From Sordaria brevicollis (Eukaryota > Ascomycota > Sordariomycetes > Sordariales > Sordariaceae), in contig JAUTDP010000008.1 of assembly GCA_033439795.1 (NCBI GenBank), forward strand, positions 1,426,001 to 1,490,000: 64,000 nt of DNA, in the 5' to 3' direction. The stretch's first letter is position 1, and every line of letters begins with the position of its first letter. Shown piece by piece: positions 46,188 through 58,800 of this stretch. The translations under genes were made by a program, and so were the position numbers. The notes beneath the pieces are model-generated. The model saw only the letters and a list, made by a program, of their open reading frames with translations, searched no databases and was not told where the DNA came from.

Positions 46188-48307
46188 TCACACCCTCCCA
46201 GCAGCATCCCCCCTTCCCATAATCCCCCCCTCCCTCTCCCTTTCCTTATTCCACCTCCTCTCCCTCTCCCCTTCCCCAAGCTGACGCTCCTCATGCGCAG
46301 CCTCACCCACAACCTCCCCCATCTTCTCTGCATCCCCATGATACATCTCCGCACTCGGCGGCGTCGGCCTCACCCCCTTCCCATTCTTGCCCCTATGGAA
46401 GAACCACAGACTCTGATCCACACCATACCTCACCAACTTCTTGAGGGGAACATCAAACACATGATCGAGCTCCTCCAGCGTCTTCTCCTTGGTCTCGGGA
46501 ACCAGAAACAACGTAAACAAAAACCCAATAATGTTCCACCCGGCATACCACCCAAACGCGCCCTGCGGCTTGAACGCCGTAACCATGCTCGGCCAGGTAA
46601 TCGACAGGACGAAATTGAAGAACCAGGTCGTTGCTGTGGCAAGCGACATGCCGATCGGTCTTATGTAAAGCGGGTAGGCTTCTGCGGAATAGGTAAAGGG
46701 AACGGGCCCTTCGCCGGGGGAGTAGACTATGCCGAACAGGTAGATGCCCAGGGCGATGCAACCCACATGGGCTTTGGAGTCTTCGGGAATCCAGAAGCTA
46801 AAACCGGTGAAGAACAAAAAGAGGGACATGAGCGGGAAGGTGGTTAATAACAAATTGCGGCGGCCGAAAGTGTCGATGGTGTAAAACGCCGGGATGGCAA
46901 AGAGCCAGTTGATGACGCCGAAACCCAGAGAGGCGGCAAGCGCGGAGACGTCGCTGAAGCCAGCATCTTTGAAGACGGCTGACGAGTAGTACGCGATGAT
47001 GTTGACGCCGCAGAACTGCTGCATGAACATGAGTCCCGAAGAAGCGATGGCGGCGTTGCGGTTGCGGCGAATGGTGAAGAGTTCCTTGAAGCGGTTTCCC
47101 TTCTTGATGCCCGCCATGGCTTGCTTCTCGGCTGCGAGGAGGGTGTGGGTGTAGAAGAGGTCGCGGGCGGCTTGGACTTTCTCGAAGCGAAGCCGGCAGA
47201 GCGCGGCGAAGGCGTCTTGGTGTCGGTCTTTGGATAGGTACCACCGCGGTGATTCCGGGCAGAGGTAGGCGAGGCAGCAGACGATGACGGCGGGGATCAT
47301 GGCGGAGCCCATCATCAGACGCCAGTTGAGACCCATGCTGATGCCGTGGTCGGGGACGAAGTAAAAGGCTAGGTCGGCCATGTAGCCGACCATAATACCA
47401 AACGCTGTCCACATCTGCCATTGCATGACCAAAGCACCGCGGAGCTTGGGAGGGGAGCACTCGGCGGCGAAGATGGGCGTGGTGGCGGACTTGGGACCGA
47501 TGCCGAGGCCGAGATAGAAACGGGCGATGAACATGTGCCACCACGTGTTGGTGAAGGCCTGGTGGAAGCACGCAACGGCGGAGATGACGCACGAGACGAA
47601 GATGGTGCCTCGTCTGCCGAAGAATTTGTTCATGGGGTCGGTGAGCCAGCAGCCGAGGATGGCACAGCAGAGGTAGGGAGCCGAGTTGACGAGACCGAGA
47701 AGCCAAGTGTCTCGCTGGCTGTCGGTACCGATGCCAAACTTGTCTTTGTAAAAGAGCTGGGCACCGTTGACGACTGTCTCGTCCATTCCTTGGACGGCAG
47801 CGCATAGAGAGCAGACTTGGTCATGCGGTTAGCATCATGCTAAGGTATTTTGCTTTTATCCCCGGAAGAGGTCAACTTACTGACAACAACCCAGTAAAGC
47901 ATGGGCGGGTTGGACCACTTGTGAGTGGTCTCTCTCACCAAGACCTCTTTCTCCCGTTCAGTAAGTTCCGGGATCATATCGTAGTTGGTCTCATCGCCGG
48001 CGAGTCTGGCCCCAAGACGGAAAGCTCTGACATCCTCGTCGCTGGTTAGACCGGCCATGTGGGCATATTCTGCTCCCATCTTCTCGAGCCGTTCAGGGCT
48101 CAAGCCTGCCAAGGGATTCGCCAGCTTCTTTGAGGCTTCTAGTCGAGCATTCTTAGGGTTGTGTTGCTTGTTTGAGGTTCCTCCTATGCGGTCTTCATGT
48201 TCGTAAGCGGTTCCCGAGGCGGAGTTGGATGATGTTGAACGTCGATCATGTTTTTTCTCGTCGAGTCCACCAGTAGGACCTGTGGTGGTTGCTGGGTTCG
48301 ACGCCAT
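46188..48307 (-). CDS. MFS sugar transporter (sugar porter family)
   Basis: Two exons, 48307-47881 and 47815-46188, with a 65-nt intron (GTAAGT...GCTAAC...AAG); phases agree and give 684 residues. The join reads LYWVVV-ICSLCAAVQGMDE, which is typical for the family. A cytosolic N-terminal extension of about 140 residues contains the ANPLAGLSPERLEKMG and AGDETNYDMIPELTE blocks seen in a subgroup of fungal transporters. Sugar-porter signatures are present: FFGRRG after TM2, CPESPRWYLSKDR before the central loop, QQFCGVNIIAYYSS in TM7, DTFGRRN after TM8, and PETKEKTLEEL after TM12. About twelve membrane segments are visible, and the C-terminal tail is charged and low complexity. It is a plasma-membrane proton/sugar symporter or facilitator by family; the substrate cannot be told from sequence. 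The AAG acceptor is unusual but the only one that keeps the frame. Confidence 0.93.
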
Positions 48308-49424
48308 CTTGGTATAGAGTGTTGTAGTTGTGTCTCACTGGAGACACTCAAGAGTCTTGGCTAGTGACTAGAACATCAAGACAAGAAAAGATGAGGAAGA
48401 GAATAGGAATGTTCTTGAGTTCTTGGATTCTGGGCGCCATGGCTTGGTTGTATATCTCCCGTCGACTTGGCTTTCTTGGGGGCCGATTCCCAACGTTACC
48501 GAATATGGCATCCAGAAAGACAATCATGGACTTGTGCTTTACCAACAACTGTCACTTGACAGCATCAAATTCACCAACATCCGAGAGATGACGGAGGTGT
48601 AAGCCCACATCCGGACCGGGGAAGACTAGCCATGAGGAGTCTGGGAGATAATCCGGGGTGATTCTCGATTCGAAGGAGGTCGGGTAACGGCCATCGACGT
48701 CATCTCTACAGATCTCACGAACCACCAGAATCCTTCTTCTTTGTGTGTCCGCGGCTCAAACGTGCCGTGCACGCCGTGGTTGTGCCTGTCACTCCGTGTG
48801 GTGAGCGGGTCCAACGTTGTGGTGGGATTATCGATCGACAAAGAACCAGACAGTTTGGGTGGTAAAAGTCAAGCTTTGCGAGGTCTCGGGAATACCTTCA
48901 TCGGTGAGATGACGTCGATCGTCCGGGGGAGGAGAAAATTTGGAGAGTGTCGGCAAGTCGAGAGTTGGGGGAACGTGGGGGATGCTACCCTGCTCGGCGT
49001 TAAGCATTATACTAACAGATCTGCGCGGTGTAATCACCGGAATCTGTTAAGAGCGTGCTGTCCAAGTCCGGTCTAACCCAATTCGGCAGCATGTTTTGAT
49101 TTTCGTTCCCCCCCTTGCATTGAGGACGACCTTTGACAATTCATCACCTCTGAGCTTTAGCACCACTTAAGGTTCCCACGTTTTGTTTTTCTTTTCAACA
49201 ACTGTTGTTATATTCCTACGTAAACCGTCGATGCAAAACAGCTACACAAAACCGACGGGCAGACACTGCTGTGTCAGGATGCTCGCGTCACGCCATTTTC
49301 GCCCACAGTCGTGACCTTCCTTCTCCGTTTCCAAACATCCAGCAAACCCAATTTTAACCGCCCAAGTACTTCCATCTCTAAGCACAATACTTGCATCCTG
49401 CCTTGGGGCTTCAGTAACCTGAAG
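48308..49424. other. Intergenic: MFS promoter and 3' end of the DUF7514-like gene
   Basis: Two minus-strand genes in tandem flank this 1.1 kb. No gene or repeat of note seen. Confidence 0.5.
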
Positions 49425-52400
49425 CTAAAATGGCGGACCACTCTGCCAAGTAACCGCCTTAAACGGGTACCACGGCCCTTCATCAGCCCTCAACCCATAT
49501 GGCCTCCCCCCACCATATCCCCCACCATACCCCCCATACCCCCCATTCCCATTATAGTTCTGATAAACAGGATAAGGCTGCGGAACCGGTACATGAACAG
49601 GTACATGGACCGGATACGGCGCCGGGACCTTGACCGGTACCTCCACCGGAACTCGGACGGGCACCTCCACGGGTACTCGAACGGGAACTTCATAGGGGCA
49701 GGGGACTTCGACGCGGACGGGAACTTCGACTTCTACTTCGCGGATCTCGCGGATGGGGATTTCGTGGATTATGGGGATTTCGCGGTAGACTGTGCCTCCT
49801 CCTGGTCTGCTGCGACGGTGCTTAACGGGGGGACCGCAGCCGGACACTCGAGGACGGGGTCTGTATGAAGTGCAGGGGTTGGCTTTGGGCTTGGACTTGG
49901 AGTAGCAAAGTTGCTGAGTGGGAGGTTGGCATGTTAGAGCTGGAGCTGGAGCTGGGAGCGAGATGGGTGGATGACCTGGTGGAAGACGGGGGTAGTACGT
50001 TGGTTTTGGCTTCGATGGTTTGCATTTTGCTGAGTTCTTGGGTCGAGGTCGTGGATGGCAGGTAGTTGTGGTAACTGGATGCGGAGGAAAGAGGCAGCTA
50101 TAGTCCTCAAATTTGGTATGGCATTTGGTGACCGCCGGCTTGCAAGAGTTGAGGACGGCCGGACGTTTCCGCTTTGGACGTTTCGTTCCGGCTGTGAAGC
50201 GTACGTGGAGGTTGTCAGGCTTGGTCCGTTCTTGGGATGACGAAGAGGCTTGGGGGTTATCTGATGGACGATGGCGAGATCTGGATCTGGATCTTGACCT
50301 GGATCGGGACCGGACTATCGTGGTCACTCGCTCAACGACAGGTGTTCCTGCGCCCCTGGATGTGCTCCGGATTTCCACTCGACTTGATGGACGTCGCTCC
50401 ATGCTTCGTCCCCGCCCTCCGTCTGCATCGTCATCGCTACCACCGCCTCTTAAATATCCATGAAATTCGGCATCCCTACGCTCCCGGGCCCTGTCTCTAT
50501 CAGCTTGTCGTTGTCTAGCCGCTCTTTCTTCCCTCAACCTCTCTACCGAGCCTGCTCTTCTCACTGTTACCCGTCCTGTGAGTGTCCCAAACTCAGCTGC
50601 CATCAACGCCCGTCTCACTCTTGCTTCCGTGTCAATATCCATAAACTCCGGAAACAAAGACCTGTCAAGATGGCCAGGCAGCAACCCTTCTCCTCCTCTT
50701 GCTCCCGCCCACCTGTTCAGATTGTCCATCGGAGCCGAAATCTGGTTTTGCCGAAACACCTCCGAGAGGAACAGATGCTGGCTATCAGGGTAACTGAGGA
50801 TCAACAAGATCAAGAATTGGGCAAACCCTCTTGGTGTGAGGCATGGTGAATACATCGTGGCCGCAGTACCGGGTAGTCTGACATGTCGGTATTCGACGTC
50901 GAGATCGGTGTATAGTCTTTCGACTCGATTTATTGATTCGTCGGTGGTTTCGCGTCTGAAGATGTCTAGTGTGTAAGGTCAGTTGACCCACACGTTAATG
51001 GGCCATCAGCAACGACTATCAAAAGGGAAAAGACACTTACTCGAATACCGCCACTCCTCCTCGTATCTCGGCCCTATCGGGTAGTATCGTTCAAAGAACA
51101 TCCTCATCCGCCTTGGGCTGATGAGATCTCTATCCACCATTGTTGAGCCACCGCCGGGCATTTCATGGACCTGAGAAATTCTGAGCGTTAGCACATCCAA
51201 CTTCCACCAACCCGGCTTCTCCCAGAGGTCTGGCCCCGAATATCACATCTAACCAGAAAGAACGAAAAGAGCCGGGAAAAACTCACAACCCATCTCCCCA
51301 AAGCAGCCAAAACCTCCCTCAACCTCTCCGTCGGCCTCTCCTCCGCATCAAACAACACCCCCCACGCCGCCCTAGGCATTCTGTCTGCGTTTTCGTTGGG
51401 GTCAACGTCGTAGTACGTAGTGGTTCTCACAATAGTCGTTCGTTCGTATTCGTCGTCGTCGTCGTCAGCGTCAAGGTCCTCAAACTGCCTTCCTCCTCGC
51501 CTGTGGTTGTACCCGTTGGTGTATCCGTTGGTGGTCCCGTTACTCGTGCCAGTCCGGGTCCTGGTCCTGACGGTAACTCTCAGATCTCTACCGTCTTCTT
51601 CTTCTTCCTCAATTTCGTCTTCGTCAGATGGTTGAGGCTCTCGGAAGCGGACCCTTTGAAGAGGCCTAATAGGAGATGGAGACTGACGTCGACGGATGAT
51701 GAGTCTTGGGGCAGGGAAGTGTCTCGGGCCTGGCAGAATTCGAGGAGCAGGAACGTATCTGGGAGCGGGCAACCACCTTATACGACCTCTAACTGGTTCT
51801 TGTTGGTAACCCAAAAAGGCAGGCGGAGGAGGAAGAACTGGTGGTAAAGGCGGTGGAAATGTTGGGACTGGTGGTGGCGTGCGGTTTCCGTTGCAGTGCT
51901 GGTAGGGGTAGAAGTGGCGGACGCCGTGGGTGATGGTGACGCTGCTGTTGGTCTCTGGATGTCTTGACCTTGACCTTGATCTGGACCGAGACCTCGAACG
52001 GATCCGTACAGTTGTGGTCCTGCCTCTTTCCTCTTCCTCCCTTCCTCCGCTTGGACCGGCGATGGCGGTGTATGCCAGGTCGTCAACTTCTTCGTTTCCG
52101 TTGTCGTCACTGAATTCGTAGTCAAAGCCAAAGTCGCGATAATCGAATGCAGGGCTAGTGGATCGATATGACGGCGGTGACGGTGATGGTGATGCCGTCC
52201 GAGAAGAAGACGAGGAAGTGGAAGGAGAATCAGAGAAATAATCAAACGCACTCGGAGCCGGAGGAGCACCTGGTTCAAATTCCTGAAAGGTAACTCTTCT
52301 TCTCGCGTCTCTCAATCTCAGTCTTGGCACCGCGTTGGGAATCGGGATGGGAGAAGTCGGTCTTGAACCGGATCTCCTGGTACGAGTACGAGATCTACTA

Positions 52401-52552
52401 CGAACACGACGAGAAGGAGTTGGAGACCGAGCGTTGTTGACAACGTTGACGAAACGGTTCGGGTCGTTATGGTGAATGATACCGTTGGTTCTTCTTCTAT
52501 TTCGTCTACCGAAGCCAGAGCGGGAGTTGGAACCGGAGCCGGAGCCAGACAT
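49425..52552 (-). CDS. DUF7514-like protein with two RS tracts and a Val/Pro repeat
   Basis: Three exons, 52552-51287, 51170-51041 and 50965-49425. Introns are 116 nt (GTGAGT...GCTAAC...TCAG) and 75 nt (GTAAGT...CTAG). Phases agree and give 978 residues. The folded core (about residues 395-600) is assembled across both introns: WGVLFDAEERPTERLREVLAALGRW, then RDLISPRRMRMFFERYY, LYTDLDVEYRHVRL and SPCLTPRGFAQFLILLILSYPD. This order resembles the fungal DUF7514 domain. Around it the protein is low complexity. RS dipeptide tracts lie at about 183-198 and 684-697, each preceded by a TT(I/T)VR motif; a Pro-rich stretch lies between. A long run of alternating Val/Pro/Arg/Glu (VPVRVPVEVPV type) covers about 870-945, followed by a Gly/Tyr-rich tail. 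Function unknown; the RS tracts suggest, but do not prove, a nuclear or RNA-linked role. Confidence 0.88.
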
Positions 52553-53931
52553 AACTGGAAGGGAAAGAAGAAGAAAAGGACCAGAACACAGAAGAAGAGA
52601 AGGCAGGACAAAAGTTATCTAAGAGGGAAGCAAACACGGACTTCCTTCCACTTGTGACTTGTGTGTCGGGTAGTAACCGAAGGGATTTTTTCCTGTTTTT
52701 GTTTGGCTGGTTCCCGGGTAAAGGAGAGCACTTGTGTAGTGCGTGCTTTCTGTGTTCTCTTGTGTTGAAGCGGGCCGATGAGAAAGCAGAAAGAGTATGT
52801 GTTTGTCACTACACAGCTTCAAGTCAGTCAGCCTTTGCACAACCTCCTTGAAGTCAAGTCGGTGAGGTGGTGGCCGGTAACTGTGCGGCTCAACAACCAC
52901 ACAACCAACGCGTTTGGAGAGAAGCGGTGTTCTTTTTCTCCTCTTCAAAGCTGAAGCGGGCCGTATGTTGTATGTTGTTCCGTGACGTGGTTGGTGTTTC
53001 TTGGACATACCTGAAATGTGTTTGTGGTTGGATGTTGAGGTTGTATTCGTTGTTGTGTATTGTGGTTCACGAAGGCAGGGAGTGTTACAAAATTCTCTTC
53101 CTGTGGTTGCTGCAAAGTCTTTGCGTTTCAACTTTTTCTATTTGATGATGAAGAGATTGAGAAAGAAGAATAACGTTTGAAGTTCAAATCTCTCTGTTCG
53201 CATCCCTTTTAACCAACGAGTGTTGATCACTAACATTCTCCAAAGCCATCATGACGATAATACTACAAAGACACAGATGCATCACTTTCGTCCGTGTTGA
53301 TCTCTGAGATGATCATGAACCTGACAAGAGCTTCACAGTCCACTACAACACAACATTTTTGGTGGGCTGACGAGCAGGACGCACTTACACGGCAGCAACA
53401 GGCTAATGTATGGCTTATCTTTTGGGCGGTGACACATTTGTTTGCTCATTGTTTCAAAGAGACTAGGAAGAGAAAACTGACTGAAGGAGTTCCTCCAGTG
53501 TCAGGAAAAGACAAAGATTCCTTCTATTGCCAAAGTGCTGAGCCACATATGTACACGTCGTCAGTATGGCAGAAACTTTGTGCTATCCATCATGCCGCCT
53601 ACCACGCCTTACCCATGAGACATTTTCCCGAACTCCGAAAGAGCTCTGCCTGTCAATCTGACCCCTTTGTTTGTTCTTTTTCTGTGCACCGTTGTGTTAC
53701 TGTTCGTCCGTGGTCGCTCTTGAGGGACCATAGTAACGTGTCCATGGGACTGATTGGCGGGCTTATCTTGACGACCGCCTTGTCGTTCAAGGAATGGAAT
53801 GATCTTGGGTGTCCCGTCATCTCAGTTCCACCACGCCGAATCATTTTTTCAACCAAGTATCTCATCTGTCGCAAAGATGTGAAGAGGGTGGAGATCACTT
53901 GGAGAGCGCGAGGGGTTGGAGCTTGACCACA
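52553..53931. other. Upstream region of the DUF7514-like gene
   Basis: No supportable gene. An ATG at 53309 opens 205 codons on the plus strand to 53926, ending just before the inverted-repeat element; it has no motif and is treated as chance (see rejected items). Confidence 0.45.
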
Positions 53932-54198
53932 TACCGTAGAAACTCTGGAGATTGGAAATTGTCTTTACACCATAGAAGTCTAGCACGAGGCCTCTATCAC
54001 TTAACACTGACGCCTACATACAGTCGCATATATGCCCTTCGTATCCTGCCAAGTTAGTAATGTCATAGAAATATTGCCCTCCGTCTTAACCAACATGCAT
54101 TTACTTTGTAGACCGAGGGCCTACACTTGTAGTACCTTACGCCTATATGTTAGGTTTCTGCACCTAAACAATTTCCAATCTCCAGAGTTTCTACGGTA
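53932..54198. mobile_element. MITE-like element with perfect 31-bp terminal inverted repeats
   Basis: 267 bp. The left arm (53932-53962) and right arm (54168-54198) are exact reverse complements over 31 bases; the match stops at both ends. The arms start and end with TA around CCGTAG...CTACGG, as expected for a TA target duplication of the Tc1/mariner type if the TIR proper is 29 bp. The interior has no coding capacity, so it would be non-autonomous. It is not AT-rich and shows no obvious RIP. It sits 267 bp beyond the stop codon of the Stc1 gene and may be in its 3' region. Alternative: a hairpin arising from something other than a transposon. Confidence 0.7.
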
Positions 54199-54464
54199 CT
54201 GTTTGGGATAAAATCAACGCTGGCATTTCTCGCTCAAACTCTAGCGCGACGTAGGTCGCCTTCTAGCTGTATCAAGATAAGCCTGTCTGATTCCGCCACG
54301 AATGACTTCCAACCAGCTTGACCTTCTAACCGTATATCCGTTATCCCAACATCCCTGATCTAGACATTCCCATATCCGTCAAAACTTTCTAATACCAGTC
54401 AGCCAGGCTTGGGCGAATCTGTGTTATTGTACATTCTCCGTTTGGAATACTGGAAGAATAAACT

Positions 54465-55816
54465 TCAAAGCTCATCCGGAGACTCGCAGTCATCCTCATA
54501 GACATCCTCGTCGTGAATTAACTCGCCGTCTCTGACGTAGTCGGGGGCTTGGGGCAACCACTTGCGACCACCCTAACAACAAAGAAGTTAGTTTGTAACC
54601 TCATACCGAACCCTTCACAGGCATTACTTACCGGCTTGGCCCATTTACCAGAGGAGAGGGACTCCCTCTTTTGAACAAGCCTCCACGCCTCGTTACTTTC
54701 GTAGTATTGGGTAACCGTCTCATGGTCAGCAAAGAGCTTGCGACGAGCGGCTGCCGGGTTGCCATTGGAGTCGCCGTCCCGCAAATCAGCAACAACAGAT
54801 CCCGAGTCCTCAGGGCCGAGAGTAGACCGCCCGTCAGTCAAGAGAGCGTCGCTCGGAGCGTAGCCTGTGTTGGCCGAGGTTGAGACAGCAGCGTAGCTGT
54901 TGGAGAAGAAGTCCTGATAGGAGCCGTCTTGCTCCAAACGGGCCGCCAGAGCGCTGGTAGAGGCAGCGCTAGTCTTGCTGCGCAAATGGGGCGGGAGAGC
55001 CTCGCTCGTGTAGCTTGTGGTAGCTTCCGATTGTCTGGCAGAGTACAAAGACTGGTTACCGCCAATGGCGCCCAAGAAAGTGCTCATGCCTCCGTGAACA
55101 ACAGCCATGTCCGACTGGAAATGTTAGTACAGGGTGAATATTCAAGTTGGCAAACGTGAAGGCGGTGTTACCTGGCCGTCGTGGGGGAACATGTCGTCGT
55201 CGTAGAAGGTATCATCGTCCTGCTCATCCACGTTTACAGCCATCGCAGCAGCAAGCTCTCTCTCTTCGCGACGGCGGCGACGCTCCTCCAGCTCCTCCTT
55301 CTCGGCAGTGTCCAGGAGAGTATTGGGAGCAGGGGCGGTGTCATGGGGCTCCAGGTACACCTGGTGCTGGGTGCAATCGATGCACTTGAACTTGCGCTGT
55401 CTGATGGAATTCTTGCTGAACTTGTCCAAGGGCAAGATTCGCAGGCAGCCACCCACACATTGCTTGTTGCCAGGAACATGTCCCGAATGGGCTTTGCACG
55501 AGATGAAGGAGTTGAAGGGTGTGATGGCTTTGTTTTCACGGCGGTTCTGATCGAAGTCCCTGATTCTCTTGGGGTTGAAGGCCGCACGGTCCTGCCACTC
55601 GCCGCCGTTCATGCAGCGGATCCTATGGGAGAACTCGTTATTATTTCCACGATGTACTGGGGAGATCTGTCGTGAGAACATACTGTCCAGGCTTGCCGCG
55701 CGCGCTCGCACTGGAGTCAAACAGATGGTTAGTCAAAGCACTTTCAATTTTTCTAGACGATAGCCGAGGAGAGATACTTACGCTGAAGCCTGGGGCTGCA
55801 CGGAAGGCGCCGACAT
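54465..55816 (-). CDS. Stc1-domain protein
   Basis: Five exons: 55816-55782, 55710-55684, 55622-55172, 55114-54632 and 54572-54465. The introns are 71, 61, 57 and 59 nt, all GT-AG; phases agree and give 367 residues. The Stc1 domain (about residues 22-110) starts IRCMNGGEW and continues to QCVGGCLRILPLDKFSKNSIRQRKFKCIDCTQHQ. Likely zinc ligands include Cys24, Cys63, Cys76, Cys80, Cys101 and Cys104. A charged helix follows (EKEELEERRRRREERELAAAM), then an acidic patch, a Ser/Thr-rich middle and an acidic C-terminus. In fission yeast, Stc1 is a LIM-like protein linking the Argonaute complex to the H3K9 methyltransferase complex. That role cannot be assumed here, because only the domain is shared. 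Start ATG chosen because exon 1 reads MSAPSVQPQ and splices in frame. Confidence 0.9.
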
Positions 55817-58800
55817 GGTGATCTTCGAATAAGAGGTGTAATGGGACTCCTGTGTTGCTGTGCGGATGGAGGGTTGTGATATCGGCGACGTGGTGTCAAC
55901 GCCAGCAATGTAGATGGCGGCGTCGATGGATAAGTAACTGATTGCAACTTGTGGTTGAGGAAGTGGTTAAACGGAACAAGGAAGAGGGAGGGAGACAAGA
56001 GGGAGGAGGGAGGGTTGTTTATAAAGACACCCTCGAGAAAGCCCAGTGTCGGCGTTTGTTTGCGCGGGAGCCACAAGCAACTGGCAATTAATGGAGTGCG
56101 GTTGCGAGTACTATAGTATGGGATGGAAGACAGCGCGAGCGGTGATCCGACTCGCTGCCTAAAGAAACAAAACGAGCTGAGCGTGGTTTGTGTCCTGGAT
56201 GTTCACGTGGGGAAAGAACCTGAGTGACAGATTCAAGGCAGGAAGGAGCCATGGAAATTGTACCTGCATATTTACTTTCCAGTTTCCTCCCAAGTTCTTT
56301 CCTTGCAGTTAAAGGTAACAGTCGCCCCAGTAGGTATTTCTTGTTGGTTAAGTAAACTCCAAGTGACTACTTTAAAAAAAGACGGAGTGGCTCGAACCAC
56401 AAGGCAAAATAAGGCAGATGCGAAACCCATGAATAGCATCAACACGATATCCAAATACCACTTACTACTATCTCATACTCCTTTCCATCTGAAGTAGCCG
56501 TAGCTACATCATTTTCATTTTTTCAACAGTTGTTCGTCGCAAAATTTTCAAATTTTAGACCGCTCCAGCCACACAGTACCTTATTCCTCCCCAAAAGACA
56601 TGTCGCTTCTACATACATCAAGAGAACATTTGTAAAAATGTGGCCAAATACAGTCCTATTGAAAGCCCAATCCAGCTGGAGAGCATGTGTTGAGTGTCTG
56701 CTTACCGCGAAAAAATGACTTCGTCCACAATAGGCGCATGGGATGGTTAACGATGACCTTGACCTCATATATCCAAATCCTCGTCTGTCTAGTATGAAGA
56801 AATCACACGCCCTAGGAGATTATATTGCGAGTCGAGACGAAGACAAACAAGTTAGAGGTCTAGAGCGGACGATAGGACACACACCATGGAACGGAATAGT
56901 AAGACTGCCCCCGAGATCCCATATAAACCACTCGTTGGCAATATCAATAAGGTACATGTAGCGCGCATTTAACGTAATTCACGACGACAAGAAACAACCG
57001 GGAGCATCATGACGGCTTCACTTTGTGTTCCAATGAGTGACACTCTGGAATCAAGCCAACCTAGGTGAGGATGGCGGGTGCTCTATGCGACACTCGTCAT
57101 TGACACGAGCAAAGAATGTCATCGGGAAAAAATGACTAGTAAATTCCAGCAGCAGTTCCGTCCAGATATTGCTCTCTATAGTCAAAAAAGCGAGGCATGT
57201 TGGAGAGTCACTGCTCCGAGAGGAGTGAATCACACGTAAAGTAAGAGCAAGTTGGAACTAATCTGAGAAACGGGAAACATGTCATTGTGCCATATCAAGC
57301 ACCTCTTCCTCTGCTTATTTCTCGTGTTGACTTTGGCACAACTTCAAAAAGCCGAATCCATTTCTCCGGACCAGAAGCCCGGAACGTAGATGTCAGCCGG
57401 TCTGGTAAACCTCCGTGGGACGGGCCGGAAGCGAGCGGCCGGCTCGGAGGGAAAAGGAGGCCCGTCCGATCCGGTTGACCTTACCGCAGGGCACCCCAAA
57501 CCTTTGTACCGTCCAAGGGGACAGTATCGGATCTGTTTCTCAAGCCTAGAGGTAGTTCAAGTCGATAAGACTAGTACCCTAGATCATCTTGAGGCATTCC
57601 GCCTCACCCGAACTGCCCTGCCGGGCTGGCTAATCAGGCGAAGGAAAGTTTAAAGGGTCCAGACCTCTCCCACCAATGATCCGCGATCCGCGATATCAAA
57701 TGTCTCAGTTCTCCTTGATCCTCTGAATCAGGCTTTCCAAAGAAAGATATCATACAATAGTCCAAGGCCCAATCTTCGCCCAATTTTTTCAAAAGCTGAT
57801 CATGATCTTTAACTTCTTTCTTTTGCCACCCAGCCGCCCATTTAGTCCGCTTGAAGAAGCAAAATGGTGAAACCATTTCCTTCGTCACAAACCTACAATG
57901 ACGGACGACGGGACCCTGATCGTCGTAGCAACTCTCGTATCAACCGCCTCGCGCGAATCAACACAGCGGGACAAGGCAAGACATCAGCCAAGTATGTGTA
58001 AATGGAGTCAAAGGACGGAACATTCCCGCGATACCCCGTAGCCCCATCTGCCTCGTGATGTTCGTGACGAAATGACGAGTGACAAGCAATGATGTTCCAG
58101 ACTCAGGCCTAGAGGTATCCATCACCGACAACCCACCTCGCTCGCTCGTCAGATACGATGCACGGCACTCACCTTTGAGGAATCCTTTTTAAAAGAGCCT
58201 TATCGGCGTACAGCTCTCCTTGGCATCACAGTACAACCCCGAAAGAAGCCGTGCCATCTCCATCAGTTCATCAACGCCCCTTGTTCCCTGATCGTTGACC
58301 ATGTCGTTGTCGTCGAAAGTAGTTCACGTGATCATCACAGCCCCAGTCCATGCCATGCCAGTCATCAACACCATGTGGTGGATGCTTCGCAGGCACCTTT
58401 CTAATGACAGACAGAAGAGGCAAAACCAACACTGGCTTACAACTTGTCGAATGTCCAATGTCGAACGTGGTCTGTCTGTTGCTTGGCTCTTTGGCTCGGG
58501 TGACTGATGAGGATGATAAATGTAGGAACGTTTGCCGGGTGCCGCGGCCCCGGAATCCAATCTCACCTCACCAATCCATCGCGGTGTCCCTTGTTCCTAC
58601 CCCTGGAGCCATGTCACCTCACCTTGTCACCTTGTCACCGTGTCACTTTCTTTTGCTTCCATTTTGGCGTTGTCGACTGTCGCTGTCGGCAAGCAAGAAG
58701 CACGGACCCAACCACGGACCCAGCCGGTGCCTGCCGAGACCTGTCTACCGGCAGCCGCTGGCCAGCTGCCAGCTGTCAGTGTCGCATGGCTTTTGCGTGC

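Noticed and set aside
53309..53926. 205-codon open frame on the plus strand upstream of the DUF7514-like gene
   Set aside because: No domain or motif, irregular composition, no splice or leader signals, and it ends just before the inverted-repeat element. Most likely chance.
56365..56460. Possible tRNA on the minus strand (GGTTCGAGCC followed by a T run)
   Set aside because: The T-loop would be six bases, the acceptor arms do not pair, and no anticodon arm can be drawn.
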